Shown: positions 23,101 to 36,800 of the stretch, piece by piece
Position numbering within the stretch: position 1 is the first letter of the stretch
Layout of the letters: every line of letters begins with the position of its first letter
NCBI GenBank assembly: GCA_024760905.1
Contig: CM045734.1
Location: 2,681,747 to 2,745,746, forward strand
Direction of reading: 5' to 3'
Origin: Plotosus lineatus
Taxonomy: Eukaryota > Chordata > Actinopteri > Siluriformes > Plotosidae
DNA length: 64,000 nucleotides
Program-made: the position numbers and the translations under genes
Notes under the pieces: generated by a model
Told to the model about the DNA's origin: nothing
The model's input: the letters and a program-made list of their open reading frames with translations, nothing else
Databases searched by the model: none

Positions 23101-26100
23101 GTTGAGTCATTCAAGGCACTCAAAGCAGCCCTTGCAAGTAGCAAAACCCTAGACTACTATAGAGTAACCGAGAGGACCAAAGTTATCGCCGACGCCAGTC
23201 CTGTTGGTCTCGGAGCGATCCTGGCACAGCAACAAACCGATGCAAATTGGCAAATCATCTGATATGCAAGTCGTTCACTCAGCGATGTAGAACGCAGGTA
23301 TTCTCAGACTGAAAAATAAGCTCTCGCCTTAGTTTGGGCATGTGAGAAGTTTCATCCATACATATACGGGATATTTTTTGAGCTGGTCACCGACCACAAG
23401 CCTTTGGAGGCAATTTACTCCAAAATCGAAACCTTGAGCTAGGATAGAGCGTTGGGTCCTGCGTCTGCAACAGTACGACTTCAAAGTTGTGTATGCACCA
23501 GGAAAGAGCAACATTGCTGATCCACTATCCAGATTGTTGAAGGAACGGTCTGTGAAACCGCTTGCGGTTGCAAGTAGTGCTGAAAAGTATGTGAGTTTTA
23601 TTGCAGTGAACACAACGCCTCAGGCTGTAACAACTTGGGAAGTTGAGAGAGCTTCCGCGAGCGATGACGAGCTGGAAATTGTGCGACAGTGTATCAATTC
23701 CGGTATTTCAAATCATTGTGAATTGAAGCAGTATGTAATTGTGAGTTCTGAATTGTGCTGTGTAGGGAAGATGGTGCTGCAAGGTAGTCACATAGTAATT
23801 CCCAAGTGTTTGCGACCCAGAGTCTTGTCACTAGCACATGAAGGTCATCTTGGTGTTGTGGGCACGAAACAGAATTTGAGATCTAAAGTGTGGTGGCCGA
23901 ACAGGGATAAGGATGTGGAAAAGTTCTGTAAAAGATATCATGGTAAAACATGTCATGGTTGTCAGTTGGTAAGCAAGCCAAGTCCTCCAGAACCGATTCA
24001 GACCACAGTGCTCAGTTCAAAGCCTTGGGAGAACTTGCCTGTTCTCATTCCTGAATCTGTCGATTATGAGGTTCATGATCGAGATGCTGAAAAGAAAGGA
24101 CTGTCAAAGTTATATACAGATGAAAAACGCCCTGCCGTCCACTCCCAGATCATCTGAGGAGATAAGATGCTACTGAAAAGAGAATGCATGAGTAAGGTAG
24201 ATACGCCTTACTTACCGACACCAGTCGAAGTTGTTTCCAAGACAGGAAACATGGTGAAAGTGCAGAATGAGGAAGGCGCTCAGTATAAGCATAACAGTTC
24301 TAATGTGAAACCGTATCAGTCACCGACAGAAAATCCGTCTGAACCAGAGCATGCAGACAGTGTCCAAGTTGAGGACAATGAAATGTGCCAAACGGAGACA
24401 ATGAATCTCAGGAGATCGAACAGACAAAAATCTGTCCCAAAGAAGTTTGATGACTGTGTGATGCTTGACTAGTCAGGCAGTTAACCAGTATTCATTATTC
24501 AGGTTATGTTTTCTCGTCAATGATGCCGAGAGTTAGTTTGCATGTTTGGAAGCTTAAGTAATTGTTAAGTATTTATTTATGAACTATTTCATAGTTTAGA
24601 GGTTCGATTTGCTAGTTGATATATCTTATCCAGAATTGATATTTATTTTAGTATGGTTTAAGCTATTTAAGTATTTGTTGTATTATTTAATGTGACAAAG
24701 TATTAACTGACTAGATCTAACTCACTCCAGAATCTCTCCTTCTCTTCTAGGTCACATCCTGCCTCTGGGGCATAAGCACTAACAACATTGAACATCACAC
24801 CTTCAATTTCTAACTTGAGACTCATCACTCTGTCTGATACTCTTTTCACTTCTAGAACATTCCCGACAAACCCCTCCTTCAAGATGACTGCTACTGCACA
24901 AAGTATTAACTGCATTTCTCTGAAACGGGAGGGATGTCGTGTCGTCATGAACGGAACGGTTAGTTTCGGCAGAAGACGGAGTTCATGTTTTTATGGAACC
25001 GTAAGTATTAATAAACCCAGCAGTCTTAAAACCGAAGTTGTGTGTGTGAATCTTCAGGTGTTAGGGCAGTTAAAAAAGCCGTGTTGATAGCAAACAGCGG
25101 GTTTACAGGGAGTGTCTGTATTTATATTTTATTTACATCTCATGTTATTTTTTAATGTTTAATTGTTATTATAACCATTTATAGCATTGGATATGTATTT
25201 ATTGACATTATATACATATATATGTACGTATACGTCAGTTGAAAGGGTGGGAGTGATCCTACTTCGCAGATTTTGATAATCACGAGGGGATCTTCGTCCC
25301 AATTAACCGTGGAAAGTGAAGGATCCTTGTATTGGAAACTGTATTTTGCATCACTTCAACAAATGAACAACAACAACAAAAAAGATAAATGAAAACAAAG
25401 AAACTGAGAGACCTAAAAAAGGTGGAGCAACAAGATTCAACAAAAAGAGCAAGAACACAAAGGGAAGAGCGGGAAAAGAAAGAAGCATGAAAGAAGAATC
25501 CCAAGAAGTAGCAAAAGAAAAAGAAAAAAATAGAACTGAAGAGAAATAGAAGAAAGTAAAAAAGATGATGAAGAAAGAAGAAAAACAAGACTTAAAATAA
25601 CCAATTAGATGTTAAAGAAGAAAAAAAAAAAAAAAAATAACGATTGTAAAAAGTATCACAGGATTCAGAGTTTAAAAACAGGAAAGACAAAAAACAGAAC
25701 AGAGCCAAAATAAAGAAGAAAACAAGGAAGATGAAAACTAGCGCACAAAATTAAGACAAATAAGAATTTCAAGAAGCATCACATGAAAAAAAAAAAAAAA
25801 TGCTGAAATGTTTTAAGGAATTTCAGAGTTTCTCAAATAGTACCTGAGAGAACTTTGTTCAGTTTAGTACCTCATACTACCCTTAAGAATTTTAATAAAT
25901 TACCTTTATCTAATTTATCTTTGACATGTTATTATCATACCTGGCAACCCTGGTAATCCCCTGTCCCCTTTTTGTCCACCAGCACCCTGAGAACCACTGA
26001 CACCATCTCGACCAGGGGGTCCTTTAGGGCCAGAGGTTCCTTGTAGGATTTAATGAGAGAGAAATATCAAAAGTGTGATACAACCCTACTTCCAAAAATG

Positions 26101-29100
26101 TTGAGGTGCTGTGCACAATGTAAACAAACATTTTTTTTTTTTCAATTATTTACAAATCTCATAAAGCCAAATTTGGAACACAATGCAACAGAAAATATAT
26201 TGTATTTTGAAAGTGAGACATTTTAAAATTAAATGAAGAATAGATTCTCATTTTAAATGTAATAGTCGCAAAACATCTCAGAAAAGTTTGGACAAGGGAA
26301 CAGAAGCCTGAAGAACCACTGTATCCTCTACATCTTCTTCTCCCACACAAACTACATTCATGTCCTCCTTCACCACATAAATAAATATCCTCTTTGGTCT
26401 CCCTCTAGCCTTCTGCCTGGTTGTTCCAACCAGTGCTGTAGTGGTCAAAATATAAGTGCACTATGGCAGCAAAGCTGGCAATCGAGGTCACGAAGCGACT
26501 GAGGCGTGCAGCAGCACGAGTGAGCTGAGGTGCGTGGAGCATGGGGAGGGCGTGGGGGGGGTATCCTCCTCCCATAAGGGAGGGGGGGGGGGGTTACCCC
26601 AAGAAATTTTGTAATTTGAAAGGCTGAGAGGTGCATTTTTGAGGATTTCAACTTTAAAAGCAGTTAGTCTGAGCTATTATAAAATTTACAGAACTTGACA
26701 ATTAGATCTGTAATAAGAAAAAAATAAAACAAATAAATTAGTAAATAATACCATATGTTCATTATAATTTAAATATAGACATTTTATTGTTAAAATGTGA
26801 GTGCTGAAATATATAATGAGTATGTTATGCATGTATTTTATCTAACAATTATCAAAAATTGCATAAAAACACAAACAAGTTACTTGATACATGTATTAGA
26901 AGTACAAGATGCAAACCACAAATGACAATGTATTATATATACACTGCAAGACATTAGGCCATTTCCAATGTTCCATATGCATATGTAATTATAAAGAAGT
27001 GTTGTTAGTTCTAATTATAATTATACATTCCTTCAATAACTAATGGTGACTTATTAAATGAAGATATCCAATAAAGTACTTGTTCAATATGGATAGGCAT
27101 ACAATCTTTTAGTATATTTTAGTAAGTATATAATATATTTTAGTATATATATATTTAATCTTTTAGTATCTTTTAGTAAGTATATAATATCTTTCCAACA
27201 TTAGCTTGGATTAACAATTGAGTTGTTACCAAAAAGTAAGACCTGTCAACAAGAACAAATGGGCATAAACTGACTGCAGAAATGTTTGTTTGATTAAAAT
27301 AACAGTTTTCTGGGATGTAGGTCTGTCACTGGGTGTGACCGTGTGAATCAAATATAAACACAGGCTGATTCGTGGTGTTTATGAATCATGTTTATGACTA
27401 GATTTACTAACCGTTGGCTTTGAAACTATATAGCACTTCATCTCCGCTTTTATTTACACAGTCGCGGAAATTTACATTGATCAACTATAAAGTAGACCAA
27501 ATTAAGTCAGGACACGCACTCAGCCACTAAAACAAGTGGGTACACACCGTGTAACGGCATGTACCCACCACTACAGCACTGATAACCTCAGCATCCTACT
27601 ACCAATATATTCACTATCCCTCTTTACATGTCCAAACCATCTCAATCTAGCCTCTCTGACTTTGTCTCCAAAACCTCTTGCATTTGCCGGCCCTCCCATA
27701 TACTCATTGCTGATCCTATCCATCTTCTTTACTCCCAAAGTGAACCTCAACATTTTCATCTCTGCTACCTCCAGCTCTGCCTCATGTCTTTTCCCCAGTG
27801 CCACTGTTTCTAAACCATACAACATCGCTGGCCTCATCACCATCTTGTACACTTTTCCATTCATTTTTGCCGATACCTTCCTATCACACATCATACCGCA
27901 CACTTTTCTCCAATCATTCCAACCTGCCTGCACACACTTCTTCACCTCCTTCCCTACACTCTACATTGCTCTGGATTGTTGAGCCTAAGTACTTAAAATC
28001 CCCCACCTTCATGATCTCTGCTTCTTTCAACCTCACCTTTATTCATGGATCCTTGTCATTCACACATATGTATTCTTTCTTACTGAAGCTAACCTTTATT
28101 CTTCTCTTTTCCAGGGCATACCTCCACCTCTCGAGATTTTCCTGCACTTGTTCTCTGCTCTCACTACAGATCACAATGTCATCTGCAAACAACATAGTCT
28201 ATGGGGAATCTTGTCTAACCTCATCTGTCAGCCTGTGCATGCCATAGCAAACAAGAAGGGGCTCAGAGCTGACCATTGATGCAGTCCTACTTCCACCTTG
28301 AACTCTTCTGTCAAACCGACAGCACACCTCACCACTGTCTTACATCTCTTATACATGTCCTGCACCACTTTAACATACTTCTCTGCCACTCCAGACTTCC
28401 TCATGCAATACCATAGTTCCACTCTTCGCACCCTGTCATGTGCTTTCTCCAGATCCACAAAGGCACAATGCAGCTCCCTCTGACCTTCTCTGTACTTCTC
28501 TATTAACATCCTCAAAGCAAACACTGCATATGTGGTGCTTTTTCTTGGCAAGGAACCAAACTATTGTTCACAAATGCTGACCTCTGCCCTTAGTCTAGCT
28601 TCCACTATACTTTCCTATAACTTCATCATATGGCTCATCAACTTTATCCCTCTGTAGTTGCTGCAACTCTGCACATCTCCCTTGTTCTTTAAAATGGGCA
28701 CCAGCACACTTCCCCTCCATTCCTCCAGAATCCTCTTAGTCTCTAAGACCTTGTTGAATATTCTTGTCAGGAAATCTACTGCTGCCTCTCCTAGACACTT
28801 CCAAACCTCCACAGGTTTGTCATCAGGACCAACTGCCTTTCCACTCTTCATGCTCTTCAATGCCCTCCTCACTTCCCCTTTACTAATCTTTGCTTCCTCC
28901 TGGTCCTCAACGATCACCTCTTCGACTTTTTTCTCTCTCATGTTCCTCATTTATCAGCTCTTCAAAGTACTCTTTCCATCTTCCCAGCACACTTCTGTCA
29001 TCAGTCAATACATTTCCCTCTCTGTCTTTAATCATTCTTACTTGCTCAATGTCCTTCCCATCTCTATTTCGCTTCTGTGCCAACCTGTAAAAATTATTTC

Positions 29101-32100
29101 CCTAACCAGCCAACGTAGCACACAAGCATTCATATGCTCTCTGTTTGGCCTTCGACACTGTTACCTTCACCCCTTACTCTGCATCTCACTGTACGTACTC
29201 CTGTTTACTCTCTTCAGTCTTCTCAATGTCCCACTTCCTAATTTCACCACCAAGTCTCCTTATCTACTTTCCTTCCAGATGACACACCAAGTACTCTCCC
29301 ACCTGTGTCCCTGATCATCTGGAAGCACTTCCTGACCACCCAAAGCCTGCTTCAACTCCCCCTTGAAGACAACACGACACTCTTCTTTTTTCAGCTTCCA
29401 CCACATTGTCTTCTGCTCTGTCTTTGCCTTCTTCACTTTCCTCACAATCAGCGTCATCCTGCACACCACCGACCTATGCTGTCTGGCAACACTCTCACCC
29501 ACTACTACTTTGCAGTCACTGACTTCCTTCAAATTACATCACCGACACAAGATGTAGTCTACCTGTGTGCTCCTTCCTCCAATTTTATAAATTGCCCTAT
29601 GCTCCTGTCTCTTCTGGAAAAAAAGTATTCACCACAGCCATTTCCATCCTTTTTGTGAAATCTATCAACATCTGTCCTTCTGTGTTCCTGTCCTGGATAC
29701 CAAACCTGCCCATCACTTCCTCGTCCCCTCTGGTGCCTGCACCAACATGTCCATTGAAGTCTGCACCTACGACCACTCTTTCACCTCTGGGGGTACTCTA
29801 CATCATTTCATCTAACTCACTCCAGAATCTCTCCTTCTCTTCTAGGTCACATCCTGCCTCTGGGGCATAAGCACTAACAACATTGAACATCACACCTTCA
29901 ATTTCTAACTTGAGACTCATCACTCTTTCTGGCACTCTTTTCACTTCTAGGACATTCCTGACAAACCCCTCCTTCAAGATGACTGCTACTGCATTTCCCA
30001 TTCACATCATGGTAAAACAGCTTAAACCCTGCTCCTAAGCTTCTAGCCTTGCTACCTTTTCACCTGGTCTCCTGAACACACATTATGTCCTCCTTCCTCC
30101 TCTGCATCATGTCAGCCAGCTCTCTACCTTTTTCTGTCAAAGTTCCAACATTCAGAGTCTTTACTCTCAGTCCTAGACTCATGACTTTCTTGTTCTCGCT
30201 CTGCCTTAGGACATGTCTCCCGCCTTTCCTTCTTCGATGAACAGTAGTCCAGTTCCCACCAGCACCCTGTTGGTTTACAGCACTGATGGCATTCGTTGTT
30301 AACCTGGGCCTCATCTGATCCGGTTTGGAAGTCATATTGATGATTTGCATGGTTGATTTGACACAGGTTTTACATTGAATGCCCTTCCTGATACAAACCT
30401 CTGCATTTATCCAGGCTTGCGACTGGCATGAGAAAGTACACTGGCTTTTGCCCCCCTCACGGCTGCATTTCTTCTTGTCTTCAGAATGACTGATGTAAAT
30501 CAAATTAGCTTCAAATGTTCAGAACTCCACATTCTTTCAAAAACCTTGAGATCATTGTAAAGCTAACATTCTCCTCCTTTGAACCCTGTCACTAACGCAT
30601 TTTTTTTACATTTTTGATGATTCAGACTCATTTTGCCAGATTCAGTCAGATATATAAATATGATCCAGGGATGCTGCATTTTATTGGGGACCAAAATTTA
30701 TCAAAAAATGGACTGAGAGGAAGCGGAAAACTGCTCTGTGCTCCAATAAAACAAAATTTTAAATTATTTCTGGAAAAAAAAATGATTGTGTTTCCCTTGG
30801 ACTAGACAGAAGAGGGACCATCCAGTTTGGTGTGAGACTGGGGGATAAACCTCAACAGCATCTTGAGAGAAACAGTCTATTATCTTGGCCACTGCCTGAT
30901 CAAGACAAACTCAGAATTCTAGTGGGTATGTTTACCTGTTGGTCCTGGAAGTCCTGGGGAACCGGGTGCTCCAACAGGTCCTTGTTGTCCTTGAGGTCCA
31001 GGCAGACCACGGTCTCCAGAAACAAACATTACCTCAGAATAAGAAACTTTACCTGCTACACCTGCCGAGAGTCATGTGATCAGCAAACCATACATTTTTC
31101 CTTTTCCTTTTCAAATTTGTCAGAAAAGTAATTTTATCTGAGTTACTGTACGTTACACCCTAAAGGAATACTGTCATTTTCTACTGGTTTAAACTCTCAC
31201 CAGGGACTCCTGCTTGTCCTTTCTGTCCTTGTGATCCTTGTACACCTCGTAAACCATCCAATCCTCTTTGACCTGTGGGGAGTCACACACCTCAGTGGCT
31301 CACTCGCATCTTTAAAATATGAGGGATAATTAAGGGGAGGAATGGTGATGTAATGATTAGCACTTCAAGAGACCACAAGAGAAGGTGGTCCTAGGTTTGC
31401 ATCCTTGGCTCGGCTTGGTCATTTCGGTATGGATTTTGCATGTTCTCTCTGTGTTTGAATGGGATTCCGCTGGGTACTCTGATTTCATCCCACAGTTTAA
31501 AATATGCACATTAGGTTAACTGGCCTTAGATGGGGGTGTAAATATGAATGGTTGTGTGGGTGTATATGTGTCGGTGCTCTGGTGATCTGGCAAGCTGGCA
31601 GAGTGTACTATGACTTTGCCTAGAATTGGCTGAGATAGCCTCCAGTCTCTGCCCCCTGACTATAGTAGAATTAAGAGGTTCAATGAACGAATAAATAGAA
31701 TGGGACAGATAAGTAGGTTAACAGTGCTGCTAAGTTTCAGCAAAAAAACATAAACTTGAACACATCTTGCATTTTAAACCAGTGACCTCTTTCACAACTT
31801 ATTCTATTTTCCCAAGTGGGGCAGTGGTGGTCTAGTGGTATAGGGCGCTGGATCACTGATCCTAAGGTTGGGGGTTTGAGTCCCACTCTCCACAAGGGTG
31901 TCACTGTCCCCCCAGTGCAGCTAACTGGGTTATCAAAGGCTGGCCATGTCTCTCACTGTCAATGGAGAGAGGCATGTAAAAGAACCATTGCTGACTTTCG
32001 TAAAGAGGAGGCTGCAAAGCCATCAGCGTGTTTCTGCCCTTGTTAAAAAGGGCTGTGTCAGGAAGGGCATCAAACGTTAAAAAAAACAAACACCTATACC

Positions 32101-33861
32101 GAATCAAACGTGCGAATCATTCGTTGTGGCGACCCCTGATCAAGGGAAAAAGCTGAAAGGAAATCTCTCTCTCCCTCTCTCTCTCTCTCGCTCCCTCTCT
32201 CTCACTCTCTATTTTCCCCTGAGCAGTATCGGAGTACAGTAAATTAATTATATAGATACTTTTCCTGTGTTTTGATCAATGTCAATCCCACAACAACAAT
32301 GAAAACACAAGCCATTTGTTAATGTATTTTTAAGCCACTGTTTTTCTTTTGTGTGAAACTTCAATGGGAACCTGGTTAGAAACGTCTGTGATAGAGTTTT
32401 AATTCACATGGTTCTTACCTCGAGGTCCAGGTTCTCCCTTTATTCCCATGTCTCCCTTCTCTCCAGGGTAACCAGGGCTCCCAGGATCACCCTGTGGAAA
32501 AAAAAAAGGAACAATTCGATTTTAATCTGGTTTCCAAAAAGTGCTGAGCCAACTTTTTAAATTGTGCATTAACTGCAACTTCAATGATGTTTCATGCAAC
32601 ACTCACTGGAATCTCTTGTGGTCCAGGGTCACCTGGAGAACCACATATTCCCTTTGGTCCTGGATTTCCAGTGTTACCTTTTTCTCCCTTCAAGCCAAAT
32701 CCAGGTTGCCCCGGGGGACCCTGTACTCCTATGGGTCCTACGGAATGCAGCTAAAGCCTTCATCAAGCTGTCATATTATGAATAATAAGAAAGCGTAATT
32801 GTTTCATATATGAGTCTGAGCACAAAACTGGTACATTGTCTAACTACCCAACTTTAAACTTCAGTAAACATTTCCATGTCCAAGTTTATTTGTAGATCAG
32901 TGCATTAAAATCTTTGGTGCCTGCCTGGGAGATAAAATTGTATCAAAATATCTACATATGGTGAACACAGTTTCTGAAAATAATTATTTCAGAATAATTA
33001 CTGACGTTCTGAGTCCCGAACTGATAATTTGATGCTGCTGCTTCTTCCAGGAATTGTATCCTACCTCTAGCAGGCTTTACTGCATATTGGTCTCATGCTT
33101 AAAAAATGGGAAAACATATTTGTTTCTAAATCTGCAGAAAATATGAAAGGGCAGAGTCAAATATTTCAGTATTAGCTTTGTGATCAGACCCATATAAATA
33201 TATATATATAAAATGTTTAACCTTCTGCTCCTTTTGCTCCCAGGGGGCCCCGGTCTCCTTTGGGACCATCCACGCACAAACCTAGTGCTCCAGGATTTCC
33301 GGGAGGTCCTTGTGGCCCTGGTTTTCCCTGTGGCCCTTGGTCTCCCATTTGACCATGCTGTCCTGGAGGTCCAGGTTCTCCCATGGCTCCTGGATCCCCT
33401 TTGGAGCCTTTTGCAATAGAATTCAACCTCTTAGACATTACTGCTTTGAAATGGAAATATCAATATTTGTCTTGGGTGCAATGATAGAACAGTGGTTAAC
33501 ACTCTTTCTGACAGGTTTGAGTCTCAGGCTTGGAGTTTACATGTTCTCCCTGTGCTTGTGTGGGTTTTATCCAGGTACTCCACTTTCTTCCCACAGTAGA
33601 ATGATATGCACATTAGGCTGACTGGCTTTCTACATTGCCCCTAGGATTGATTGAACTACACAGTAGGCTGAGATAGGCTCCAGCTTCCACTACCAACAAA
33701 GGATAAAGTGCTTGGGAAACTGTGGCAAAAGAATAATTATGTTTGTTTTAATACCACCATTCATAATATTTAGATCAGGGGTCGGCAACCAAAATCTTCA
33801 AAGAGCCATATCGGACCAAAAAAACAAACAACAAATCTGTCTGGAGCTGAAAAAAAAAAAA

Positions 33862-33893
<32 letters not shown>

Positions 33894-36800
33894 TAATAAT
33901 AATAATAATAATAATAAATACATAAATAAAACCCTCATATAGGCTTTATATGAAGGCAACACAGGCTGTAAGTGTATATTAGCCTAAATCACTAAGTAGG
34001 CTACAAAAACATAATGAGCATTCATGATTAAATGTTTATTTTCCCTGCAGCACATCCTGGAGAGAACGACACTATATGACTACTCTTCTTCTTTTCTTTT
34101 TGGCTTTTTCCCGTTTTCGAGAGTCACCACAGCAAATCATCTGATTCGCACATTTTGATTTGGCATGGGTTTTCGGATGCCTTTCCTGTCACAACCCTTT
34201 TAACAAGGGGCAGAAACACGCTGATGGCTTTGTAGCCTACTCTTTACGAAAGTCAGCAATGGTTCTTTTACATGCCTCTCACCACAGACAGTGAGAGACA
34301 TGGCCTGCCTTTGATAACCCAGTTAGCTGCACTGGGAGGGACAGTGACAACCCTGTGGGGACTTTAACCTCCAACCTTATGATCAGCGATTCTGTGCCCT
34401 ATCCACTAGACCAGTGTTTCCCAACCTTTTTGAGCCAAGGCACACCTTTTACATTCGAAAAATCGCGAGGCACACCACGGAACAAAAATGATACTGCCCT
34501 CTAGCAGAACAGCACTGTTACTACACGCTAAGTGAAATCGGTTAATCTTCCGCAGCACACCTGATGATTTCTCACGGCACACTAATGTGCCGTGGAACAG
34601 GAGTTGGTAAACACTGCACTAGACCACCGCTGTCCACACCATGTGACTTCTCTTTTGTAGTATATTTTGTGCTTTAAGTTTAACCTCCATTAATATATTA
34701 ATGTATTGGGTTTTGTTGCATTGATGAAATTATAGAAATTCATTAAAAGAAATCAGCTGCCCATCAGAGTTTACATACCTAAACAACAGCGCTGTGTGTT
34801 CAATGTCAATCACATCACATGACTCATCACAGGTGATTGAGTACAAAGAAAATTGTTTCTCCCTCCTGCTGATTGGTTGCAGATGATGTGTACACTTCTT
34901 TTTTTTTCTCCGTTGCACACAAGTTATCAACATGATTGCTTGAATTGTGCAGTAAATGTTTTTGTGTGTTTTTAATGATTATTTAAGCACTGTAGTGTCA
35001 CTCAAACACCCTGCATCAAACACCCTACATCTTCTCTAGTTTCTGGTAAGGAGCCTATGCGCTTTATTTATTCATAAATATTACCACAGTACAAAATTAA
35101 AAAGCTTTTGCTTAATCATTACTACATTTTACAACATTATTTTTATACTTCCGGATTAGCTGCAAACCCGGAAGTTAATGACATATGATTCAAATTTAGA
35201 CTTTTGATTTTGTTTCTCCCTCCTGCTGATTAAGGAATGTGCTTAAGAGACATATTTTAATGCATGTAATATCATACATAGGGTTTTAAAACTGCGTCAA
35301 ATTTTCTTGAGCTGCAGGAAGGGCTGGAACTGAACCATCATGATAAACGAGCGATTGGTGATGTTCCCTACATTTTATTGGCCCTTTCCTTAACTGTCTT
35401 TGTGGAGAAGCGTGTCTTTAATTTTCTGTATTGTCCCTGTTTTGTTTTTGAAGTCTGAAAATAGGTGTTCTGATATTTTAATGAATGAATCCTTCATGTC
35501 ATCTGTGCACCATCTCCACACTTTATTATCTCTCGGGCTGCAAGAAAACTAGCGAGAGTAGTGGAGTTTTGAGATGCAATCCACTTATTAAATCTATTTT
35601 TGCATTCTAATTTCTCCAGTAATATTACAATCGCAATTTTTCTCTCAATCCTAACTGGGTGGTTGGCTGCAAATTTAGCATGCTTTCCCTGGGAATGTCT
35701 TTCCAAATTATTATTTATGTTATTTGACAGCTTCCCATTACAAAGCAAAAATACAGACAATCCATCTGCATTGGGAATGAAAGCAAATTATTTGGTCCAT
35801 TCTTCCTTGAATCCTCTGTTCTCATCAGCTATCCTTGTCTTTTTTTTCCTTTGGGATCCATGGCCCATGACCCCCCCCCTCCCCTCCCCCAAAGTGTCGT
35901 GCTGAAACATGTGATGAAGCCTATAACGCAAATCTTCGTTGACAGAAATATTGAAATGTAGGACTAATATTTTTTATACATTTTTTTTTTAAACCTTGGA
36001 AAATGTTAAGAATGTTTGTCAGGTTTCTCCTTCGACAGAAACTGTATTAACCCCCCCCACAGCTTTTTCCATTTCTATACATTTTTTTAAAAGCTCCAGG
36101 GAGCCACTAGGTTGGCGCTAAAGAGTCACACATGGTTCGCGAGCCATGGCTTGCCGACCCCTGATTTAGACTATTTTCTTGACACCACCCCTTTAAGCAT
36201 ATTTATTCTTGGCTGATTGTGTCACACCACTCTTACTATTGTTTCCCTGTATGTTTTGCTTGGATTATTATTTCTGATAATCCTTCTGTGAGGTCACCTA
36301 CCTATGTACTGACCCGTACGAAGGACTATACTCGCACAGGATGCTATAGATCTGCTAACAGTAGCTAGTAGTTACATAAAATTGTCACATTCCTGAAATA
36401 TTTGAATGAACAAAGGCAAACTTTCCATTTACACAATATTTAGTGCCAAAAATCAGATAGTAATCCAGCACTGCTTAAATACACTACACTCATGAGAAGG
36501 CTATTGTCAGAGACACTCACCTCTTATCCCCATGACACCAGGTGGCCCTGGATTTCCCTTTCCGTGTGCTTTAAAAGAAGAAATGATTATTGAATAGATA
36601 CACACACAGCATTTCTTTTAGAAACATAACATTATATAATCTCGTATTCCATCTACAGGTGGACTCTATACACTTCATCCCAGCTGTATTGTAGATTCCA
36701 TAACAAGCCAGTGATGGTCAGCTGACAGCTGTAGTGTTTCAAAGGGAAGCTCGGAGAAAAAAATAAAACCAAAACTATTGTTCTTACATACAAATGACAT

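Larger units (their letters stand above)
20042..25107 (+). mobile_element. Ty3/gypsy LTR retrotransposon, defective
   Basis: Two LTRs, 20042-20252 and 24935-25107, starting TGTCGTGTC and ending GGGTTTACA, flanked by a perfect 5-bp target duplication gggag (20037-20041, 25108-25112). A primer-binding-type sequence ttggcgacaaggat follows the 5' LTR and a purine tract aaacgggaggga precedes the 3' LTR. It carries gag, protease, reverse transcriptase, RNase H and integrase remnants in order, all on the plus strand, antisense to the collagen gene. Confidence 0.95.
33776..36163 (-). mobile_element. hAT element with transposase remnant, host to a SINE
   Basis: Inverted ends caggggtcggcaacc and (reverse complement) caggggtcggcaagcc. 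8-bp target duplication atttagat / atttagac (33768-33775, 36164-36171; 7 of 8). A SINE interrupts it at about 34080-34640. A poly-A and (AAT)n tract lies at 33850-33918. Confidence 0.85.

Noticed and set aside
31814..31890. tRNA gene
   Set aside because: The A and B boxes belong to a SINE head with a body, LINE-like tail and target duplication; the cloverleaf is not preserved.
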